Assembly: GCF_020539865.1 (NCBI RefSeq) | Contig: NZ_JAJBQV010000040.1 | Span: 1 to 17,515, forward strand | DNA: 17,515 bases | Source: Megasphaera elsdenii | Lineage (GTDB): Bacteria > Bacillota > Negativicutes > Veillonellales > Megasphaeraceae | Direction of reading: 5' to 3' | Shown: positions 12,981 to 17,515 of the stretch, in pieces | Layout of the letters: each line of letters opens with the position of its first letter | Position numbering within the stretch: the stretch's first letter is position 1 | Notes under the pieces: model-generated | The model's database searches: none | Seen by the model: only the letters and a program-made list of their open reading frames with translations | What the model was told of the DNA's origin: nothing | Position numbers and translations under genes: made by a program

Positions 12981-14439
12981 TGGACGCCACACCTCCCTGC
13001 AATAAGTGAAGAATCGACTTGATACCGACGCCGGTCGCCCCGATGAGGCCTGTTTCATCGGCCTTTTCATTGAAGGCCGGGCCGGCAATGTCCAAATGGA
13101 TCCACGGCGTGCCGTCGTGGACGAACTGTTTGAGGAAGAGACCTGCCGTGATAGCTCCCGCTTCAGGGCCGCCGACGTTCTTCAAGTCGGCGACGTCGCT
13201 TTCCAAGAGCTTTTCATATTCTTCATCAGCCGGCAACTGCCATACTTTTTCGTGGACGGCTGTCGCAGCGTTGAAGAAACGGTTCATCCATTCCTGGTCA
13301 TTGCCGATCATGCCTGTCCGCACAGTCCCCAAGGCCGTCACACAAGCCCCGGTCAAGGTAGCCAGGTCGATGAGGCGCGTCGCCCCTTTTTCCTGGGCAT
13401 AAGTCAAGGCATCGGCCAGGATAAGCCGCCCTTCGGCATCGGTGTTCTTGACTTCGACAGTCTTGCCGTTGTACATGGTCAGGATGTCGTCGACGTGATA
13501 GGCCATGCCAGACGGGATATTTTCAACCAACGGCATGACGGCCAGGACATTGACGGGATATTTAAGCAGCATCAAGGCCCGCATGACGCCGACAGCGGCC
13601 GCAGCACCAGCCATATCATCCTTCATGAATTCCAGATTGCTATGGCTTTTGAGGGACAAGCCGCCGCTGTCATAGGTGACGCCCTTGCCAACGATACCCA
13701 GGACCTCCCGGCTGTTGGGGTCACCTTGATAGGCAATGGACAAGAGCTGGGGGGGATTCATGCTGCCCTTGCCAACGGCGACAATGCCGCCCATGTGGCG
13801 TTTTTCCAGGGCCCATTTATTGAGGTTCTCTATGAGGATGTTGTCGCTTTTGAGCATCGCCCCGACAATATCGGCAAACTTACGCGGTGTCAAATCGTTA
13901 GACGGCATATTGACCAAGTCCCGTGCCGCGTAGATGCCTTCATAGATGGACGTATACCGATAGCACATGGAATTGAATTCCTTCGGGCGCAGGCTGTGGG
14001 TCAGGATGTTGATATTCCCGATAGTCCGGCTCTTGGCTTTGCGTTTATAGTGGTTGAACTCGTAATTGCGGTAAAGAAGGCCGTCGATAAGGGACCCCAG
14101 ATCCATATCCAGTGTATCGGCCATGACCGCCAATTCACTAACGCCTTCTTTCATGGCCGCTGCCATGAGGCGACGGGCCATGCGGAAATCTTCATACGTC
14201 GAATAGCGGATGGGCTTCCCTTCTAGGCCGATGAGGAAATACGTCTTGGCCCGGCCGTCAGACAGGCAGTGAAAGACGTGAAGAGATGTATGCTGCAAAA
14301 TCTCCGGATGCTGTCCGGCATAAGCCCGGATGAGCTGGCCATCTTCCTCAGGCAGCTGGCGCAGCGTCGACCCCCGTTTATTCAGGCCGACAGCGACCGT
14401 ATCTATGCCGCCATTGCCATTATAAGTAATCATATACAT
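12970..14439 (-). CDS. pepA: Leucyl aminopeptidase, peptidase family M17
   Basis: The 489-residue cytoplasmic dizinc aminopeptidase removes N-terminal residues from peptides, with preference for Leu-like side chains. The C-terminal catalytic domain (about 165-480) has all expected residues: K252 and D257 in GKGVTYDSGG, K264, D275 in MKDDMAG, and D334, E336 and R338 in the signature NTDAEGRL. The N-terminal domain (1-150) is more divergent, as usual. The start ATG is preceded by a modest AAGTGAG; a second ATG two codons later is possible. First gene of an operon with the PHP and P-loop/Asp23 genes. Confidence 0.95.
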   Translation of the reverse strand: MYMITYNGNGGIDTVAVGLNKRGSTLRQLPEEDGQLIRAYAGQHPEILQHTSLHVFHCLSDGRAKTYFLIGLEGKPIRYSTYEDFRMARRLMAAAMKEGVSELAVMADTLDMDLGSLIDGLLYRNYEFNHYKRKAKSRTIGNINILTHSLRPKEFNSMCYRYTSIYEGIYAARDLVNMPSNDLTPRKFADIVGAMLKSDNILIENLNKWALEKRHMGGIVAVGKGSMNPPQLLSIAYQGDPNSREVLGIVGKGVTYDSGGLSLKSHSNLEFMKDDMAGAAAAVGVMRALMLLKYPVNVLAVMPLVENIPSGMAYHVDDILTMYNGKTVEVKNTDAEGRLILADALTYAQEKGATRLIDLATLTGACVTALGTVRTGMIGNDQEWMNRFFNAATAVHEKVWQLPADEEYEKLLESDVADLKNVGGPEAGAITAGLFLKQFVHDGTPWIHLDIAGPAFNEKADETGLIGATGVGIKSILHLLQGGVASNER

Positions 14440-14496
14440 CGCTCACTTTCAATCTAGAAAAAGAGGTTATGTTTTAAGTAATATTGTATCCCCTTC

Positions 14497-14526
14497 ATTA
14501 TACATTCGCCGTGTCGCCAAAATCAA
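14497..14526 (-). promoter_or_regulatory. Probable promoter of the pepA operon
   Basis: Minus strand TATAAT (14497-14502) with TTGATT (14521-14526) 18 bases upstream. It is divergent from the tRNA-Lys promoter, about 50 bases away. Confidence 0.6.
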
Positions 14527-14572
14527 GAATCGGGGAAAATTCAAGATTCTGTAAATTTCCTAAAAAAAATGC

Positions 14573-14601
14573 TTGCATTTCTCGAAGGTTTAGTGTATTA
14601 T
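14573..14601 (+). promoter_or_regulatory. Promoter of tRNA-Lys
   Basis: TTGCAT (14573-14578) and TATTAT (14596-14601) are separated by 17 bases, about 46 bases ahead of the mature tRNA 5' end. Confidence 0.75.
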
Positions 14602-14647
14602 ATTACATGTGCTCAGGAAACAGCGAGTACGAAGGACAACAAAACAT

Positions 14648-14723
14648 GGACCATTAGCTCAGCTGGCAGAGCACCTGACTCTTAATCAGGGTGTCCAGGG
14701 TTCGATCCCCTGATGGTCCACCA
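14648..14723 (+). tRNA. tRNA-Lys (anticodon CTT)
   Basis: A complete 76-base cloverleaf: acceptor GGACCAT/ATGGTCC, D-arm GCTC...GAGC, anticodon stem CCTGA/TCAGG with loop CTCTTAA (anticodon CTT, reading AAG), T-arm CAGGG-TTCGATC-CCCTG, discriminator A and an encoded CCA. It stands alone with its own promoter and terminator and is the only plus-strand gene in the window. Confidence 0.97.
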
Positions 14724-14730
14724 GACTAAA

Positions 14731-14763
14731 AAAGAACTGTCGCATCGCGGCAGTTCTTTTTTT
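14731..14763 (+). terminator. Terminator of tRNA-Lys
   Basis: AAAGAACTG (14731-14739) pairs with CAGTTCTTT (14751-14759), with inner CG pairs, followed by a T-run to 14763. Confidence 0.9.
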
Positions 14764-14784
14764 ACGTTCATCGTTTGTCCTATA
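14764..14784. repeat. Short heptad array between two terminators
   Basis: ACGTTCA, TCGTTTG, TCCTATA. GTTCATCGTTTGTC is identical to 14 bases in the array at 2206-2240. Confidence 0.45.
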
Positions 14785-14789
14785 GAATT

Positions 14790-14824
14790 AAAAAGGGGCT
14801 GTCACATGAAGACAACCCCTTTTT
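14790..14824 (-). terminator. Terminator of the walJ-htrA-rlmH genes
   Basis: AAAAAGGGG and TGTC on the left pair with GACA and CCCCTTTTT on the right (one A-C mismatch), loop ACATGAA. It converges with the tRNA-Lys terminator and can work in both directions. Confidence 0.88.
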
Positions 14825-14843
14825 AAGTTTAAAGTTGAAAGTT
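14823..14843. repeat. Heptanucleotide tandem array after rlmH
   Basis: TTAAGTT, TAAAGTT, GAAAGTT on the plus strand: three 7-base units lying between the rlmH stop codon and its terminator. Confidence 0.6.
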
Positions 14844-14846
14844 TGA

Positions 14847-15326
14847 TTACAAATGATAGGGTTCATGCCGGTCGATTTTGATGGCGCGGTATATTTGTTC
14901 TAACAAGAGGAGGCGTATCATCTGATGAGTCAAGGTGATGCGGCCAAAGGAAATGCAGCTGTCGGCCTTGCGGCGGACGAGATCACTCAGGCCGAAGGGG
15001 CCGCCGATGATGAAGGAGATTTCACTGCAACCGTACAGAGCTAGTTTGGCAAACGACGCGGCCAGATCTTCTGACGACACGAGCTTGCCCTGTACGTCCA
15101 GGGCGAAGAGATGCGATCCCTGGCGGACATGGCGCAGCATCTTTTCCCCTTCCCTGTCGAGGACCTGGGTCTTCTGAGCCGACGACGGATTCTCAGGCAT
15201 CTTCTCTTCCGGAAGGACGGTCACTTCGACCTGGCCATACGGGCGCAGGCGTTTCAAGAACTCATCAATGCCAGCCGTGAGGTATTTCTCCTTGATCTTG
15301 CCGATCGTAATGACGTGGTACTTCAT
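14847..15326 (-). CDS. rlmH: 23S rRNA (pseudouridine1915-N3)-methyltransferase
   Basis: The 159-residue SPOUT enzyme methylates pseudouridine 1915 in helix 69 of assembled 70S ribosomes. Motifs are clear: MKYHVITIGKIKEKYL at the start, the SAM-site strand ISFIIGGPFGLSD (about 110-120), and the C-terminal MIRLLLLEQIYRAIKI with HEPYHL at the end. Length is exactly typical. The ATG overlaps the htrA stop codon by one base (TGATG), implying coupling. In Firmicutes it commonly ends the WalRK-YycHIJ-HtrA cluster, as it does here. Confidence 0.97.
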   Translation of the reverse strand: MKYHVITIGKIKEKYLTAGIDEFLKRLRPYGQVEVTVLPEEKMPENPSSAQKTQVLDREGEKMLRHVRQGSHLFALDVQGKLVSSEDLAASFAKLALYGCSEISFIIGGPFGLSDLVRRKADSCISFGRITLTHQMIRLLLLEQIYRAIKIDRHEPYHL

Positions 15327-16459
15327 CAGTTGGTCCCGTCTTCCTGGTCAGACGAATCGTTCTGCGGGCTTTCCTGAAGGACGACAGTGACTTCGTGGTC
15401 CGAACCGTTGCGCGTGTAGTCGAGGCTGACCGAATCGCCTACGTTGTGTTTATCCATGACGCTCTGAAGGGAATTGAAATCTTTGACATCCGTCCCGTCG
15501 AGTTTCAAGATGACGTCGCCATGTCTGAGACCTGCCTGATCAAGGGGACCGCCGGCAGCGACTTTATAGACATAGATACCGGCTACGTTCAACTTCATGC
15601 CGAAGCGAGCTGCCATCTGCTGGTCCAGGCCGTATAAGCCGAGGTACGGACGGACGACTTTCCCGTTCTTGATGAGGTCCTGCAAAATCGGGCGGGCTGC
15701 GTTGATGGGAATGGCAAAGCCCAAACCTTCGACGCCTTCCTTGGAAATCTTGGCGCTGTTGATGCCGATAACCTTGCCATCGGCGTCGACGAGGGCGCCG
15801 CCGGAATTGCCCGGATTGATGGCCGCATCCGTCTGGATGAGCTTCATACTCTGGCCTTCTGCCCCAATAGTCCGGTTCAGGGAGCTGATGACACCGACCG
15901 TAACCGTGCCCTGGAATTCCAGGCCCAGCGGGTTACCGATGGCAATAGCCGGTTCACCGACCTGGAGGGAATCGCTGTCGCCAAATTCAGCAACAGGCAG
16001 GTTGTCCATCTTGATTTTGACAACGGCCAAGTCCGTCTTTTCGTCGCGGCCGACGACAGTCCCTTCGGTACTCTGGCCATCGGCTAAAGAAACGATGACT
16101 GTCTTAGCCGGGCCGACGACGTGGTTATTCGTAACGATATAGCCGGCTTTGTCGAAGATGACGCCAGAGCCGACGCCTTCACCGACCAATACTTTGCGGT
16201 TGAACATATCGCGGTTATAGACCTTAGTCGTAATGCCGACGACAGCTGGGCTGACTTTCTTAGCCGCCTGGACGACGGCCGTATTGCGGGCATCGGAAAG
16301 GGAATCCGATTTCGACGGTTCCTGGAGCTGGTTCACGGTCCCGTTATAAGTACCGCTCGGCGTAAAAAAGGCATCGTGGATTTTGAAGCCGCCGAAAACG
16401 CCGACGGCAATGAGGACGACGGCAGCTGCCGCCGTAATGACATGTTTGCGTTGCATCAT
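15326..16459 (-). CDS. htrA: HtrA/DegQ-like trypsin-like serine protease (S1C)
   Basis: The 377-residue protein has an N-terminal membrane anchor (about 7-24, ITAAAAVVLIAVGVFGGF), a linker, and a chymotrypsin-fold protease domain with the triad H113 (TNNHVV), D143 (KTDLAVVKI) and S219 (NPGNSGGAL). One PDZ domain follows (about 270-362, including LDQAGLRHGDVILKLDG) and an acidic tail. It should sit on the outer face of the cytoplasmic membrane and degrade misfolded envelope proteins. The ATG overlaps the preceding stop codon (ATGA); AAGGAG lies nine bases upstream. A second adjacent ATG is equally possible. Confidence 0.95.
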   Translation of the reverse strand: MMQRKHVITAAAAVVLIAVGVFGGFKIHDAFFTPSGTYNGTVNQLQEPSKSDSLSDARNTAVVQAAKKVSPAVVGITTKVYNRDMFNRKVLVGEGVGSGVIFDKAGYIVTNNHVVGPAKTVIVSLADGQSTEGTVVGRDEKTDLAVVKIKMDNLPVAEFGDSDSLQVGEPAIAIGNPLGLEFQGTVTVGVISSLNRTIGAEGQSMKLIQTDAAINPGNSGGALVDADGKVIGINSAKISKEGVEGLGFAIPINAARPILQDLIKNGKVVRPYLGLYGLDQQMAARFGMKLNVAGIYVYKVAAGGPLDQAGLRHGDVILKLDGTDVKDFNSLQSVMDKHNVGDSVSLDYTRNGSDHEVTVVLQESPQNDSSDQEDGTN

Positions 16460-17394
16460 AATTCATGACTCCTTTCCTGGAAGCGGACGCTGCCCTTCTG
16501 GCAGGCCAACCGCAATAAAACATCCTGGCCAATGACCCGTCCGGCTTGCGATAGAATCGTTCGCATCGTATGCAATGCCAGGGACGGCGTGTTGTTCTTT
16601 TCGCTGCGGTGGGCCAGGAGGACCCGCGTGATGCCCTTCGTCGGCAGACCGGCCAAGAAAGCGGCTGCTGTCTTGTTGGACAGATGGCCCCAGCGGCCGA
16701 GGATGCGCTGCTGGAGCGGATAGGGATAGGGACCGTTGCGGACCATATCCTCATCATGGTTGGCTTCCAAAATGAGGATGTCCGCATAGGCCGCTGCCGC
16801 CGCGACGTCGGGGCTTACGCAGCCCAGGTCCGTTGCCAAAGTAATCTTCGATTCACCGTGACAAACCGTATAGCCGACGGGACGTACCGCATCGTGAGAT
16901 ATGGCAAAAGGGATGACTTGGATATCCTTCAGACCGACGCGGCGTGTCAGGCGGACGAAACGGTCCTGGAAGCCTTCCACTTTCCTACCGATGGCCTGCC
17001 AAGTCTCAGCCGTCGTATAGATAGGCATGTCTGTCCGCTTGAGGAGCGTCGCCAGACCATTGACGTGATCCGAATGTTCATGAGTGATGAAGACCGCATC
17101 AAGATCGCCTAAGGCACAACCGTAGCGTTTCAATCCCTGCTCGATACGGCGGCAGCTGATGCCGGCATCAATGAGGATATGCGTCTTTCCACAACGGATA
17201 TAGGCTGCGTTGCCCTTGCTGCCACTGGCCAGCATACTGACCAGGCAGTCTCCTGACTGGGCTTCATCGCCGAAATTGGGAATCGCATCAGCTCCTGTCG
17301 GCGGTGCCGCAATCGGTATCTTGCAGCCGGCCTGCTTCCGGGCTGCCTGAATCGACAAAGCCATCGCCTGGAGCTGCCTTTCGCTTTCCGTCAT
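16456..17394 (-). CDS. MBL-fold metallohydrolase, WalJ/YycJ-like
   Basis: The 312-residue protein has a metallo-beta-lactamase fold. After an unusual N-terminal extension of about 48 residues comes SMLASGSKGNAAYI, the usual family start, then the metal motif THEHSDH (H105, H107, D109, H110), and ATDLGC and LEANHDEDM farther on. WalJ/YycJ homologues are DNA-acting nucleases linked to replication and cell-wall regulation and are encoded with WalRK, HtrA and RlmH. I chose the ATG at 17392-17394, preceded by AGGAGGGG. A longer in-frame start would lie inside the tRNA-Ile gene. Overlaps htrA by four bases. Confidence 0.9.
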   Translation of the reverse strand: MTESERQLQAMALSIQAARKQAGCKIPIAAPPTGADAIPNFGDEAQSGDCLVSMLASGSKGNAAYIRCGKTHILIDAGISCRRIEQGLKRYGCALGDLDAVFITHEHSDHVNGLATLLKRTDMPIYTTAETWQAIGRKVEGFQDRFVRLTRRVGLKDIQVIPFAISHDAVRPVGYTVCHGESKITLATDLGCVSPDVAAAAAYADILILEANHDEDMVRNGPYPYPLQQRILGRWGHLSNKTAAAFLAGLPTKGITRVLLAHRSEKNNTPSLALHTMRTILSQAGRVIGQDVLLRLACQKGSVRFQERSHEL

Positions 17395-17415
17395 GGTCTT
17401 CCCCTCCTTCTGTTG

Positions 17416-17455
17416 AAAAAAAAAACCATCGTTCCGGAATAATCCAAACGATGGT
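17416..17455 (-). terminator. Terminator after tRNA-Ile
   Basis: ACCATCGTT (17425-17433) pairs with AACGATGGT (17447-17455), a perfect 9-bp stem, followed by ten U in minus-strand RNA. Only 21 bases separate it from the walJ-like start codon. Confidence 0.9.
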
Positions 17456-17460
17456 CTGTG

Positions 17461-17515
17461 TGGTGGGCCTAGGTGGACTCGAACCACCGACCTCACGCTT
17501 ATCAGGCGTGCGCTC
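17461..17515 (-). tRNA. tRNA-Ile (anticodon GAT), 5' part outside the window
   Basis: The last 55 bases of a tRNA: end of the D-arm, anticodon stem CACGC/GCGTG with loop CTGATAA (anticodon GAT), T-arm GGTGG-TTCGAGT-CCACC, acceptor 3' strand TAGGCCC, discriminator A and encoded CCA. The 5' acceptor strand lies beyond the window edge. GAT identity is clear. Confidence 0.95.

Noticed and set aside
12981..13088. Upstream start for the PHP protein
   Set aside because: The extra residues lie within the aminopeptidase gene and do not resemble the family; a ribosome site precedes the ATG at 12980.
13006..14226. Long open plus-strand frame opposite pepA
   Set aside because: Antisense shadow of a highly conserved M17 peptidase gene; no ribosome site or recognisable domain.
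17395..17496. Longer N-terminus for the walJ-like protein
   Set aside because: Would be encoded by the terminator and tRNA-Ile sequence; the ATG at 17394 has a strong ribosome site.

Overview
The window looks like chromosomal DNA of an anaerobic Negativicutes bacterium, most likely a Megasphaera-like Veillonellaceae. This is inferred from the moderately GC-rich base composition, strong AGGAGG-type ribosome binding sites, Firmicutes-style gene order (ylxM-ffh-rpsP-khpA-ylqD-rimM-trmD), a stand-alone AICAR formyltransferase under a ZTP riboswitch, and DUF1858/hemerythrin genes. Species was not determined. All protein genes read on the minus strand; only a tRNA-Lys gene reads on the plus strand.

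From high to low coordinates, the direction of transcription of most genes, the layout is as follows. (1) The 3' part of a tRNA-Ile(GAT) and its terminator, then a tightly overlapping walJ-like MBL hydrolase / htrA / rlmH set, which is the tail of the classical Firmicutes WalRK neighbourhood. (2) Convergent terminators separate rlmH from a stand-alone plus-strand tRNA-Lys(CTT). Divergent from that tRNA is an operon of M17 leucyl aminopeptidase, PHP phosphoesterase and an unusual P-loop plus Asp23/Gls24 fusion protein. (3) A consensus promoter and a complete ZTP riboswitch with terminator control a monofunctional AICAR formyltransferase gene. (4) After that gene's terminator comes a cytoplasmic molybdopterin oxidoreductase with a TTG start. 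(5) A consensus promoter overlapping a dyad drives a nine-gene translation and secretion operon, ylxM-ffh-rpsP-khpA-ylqD-rimM-trmD-RNA methyltransferase-yebC, ending in a strong terminator. (6) A three-gene operon encodes a DUF1858 redox-disulfide protein, an unrecognised His-rich protein and a hemerythrin; it probably deals with oxygen or nitrosative stress. (7) A small secreted protein of unknown function, followed by a long hairpin, ends the window.

The intergenic spaces carry two kinds of structure that the genes do not explain. One is a family of GC-rich hairpin repeats of the form TAGGGGC...palindrome...GCCCGC, with four degenerate copies. The other is a set of short tandem repeats, all with a 7-bp period, in five places, mostly beside transcription terminators and once running across a stop codon.

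Most genes are housekeeping. The parts least explained by known biology are the DUF1858/unknown/hemerythrin operon, the P-loop-Asp23 fusion, the heptad repeats, the apparent lack of a promoter between the tRNA-Ile terminator and the walJ-like gene, and the operator-like dyads at several promoters.
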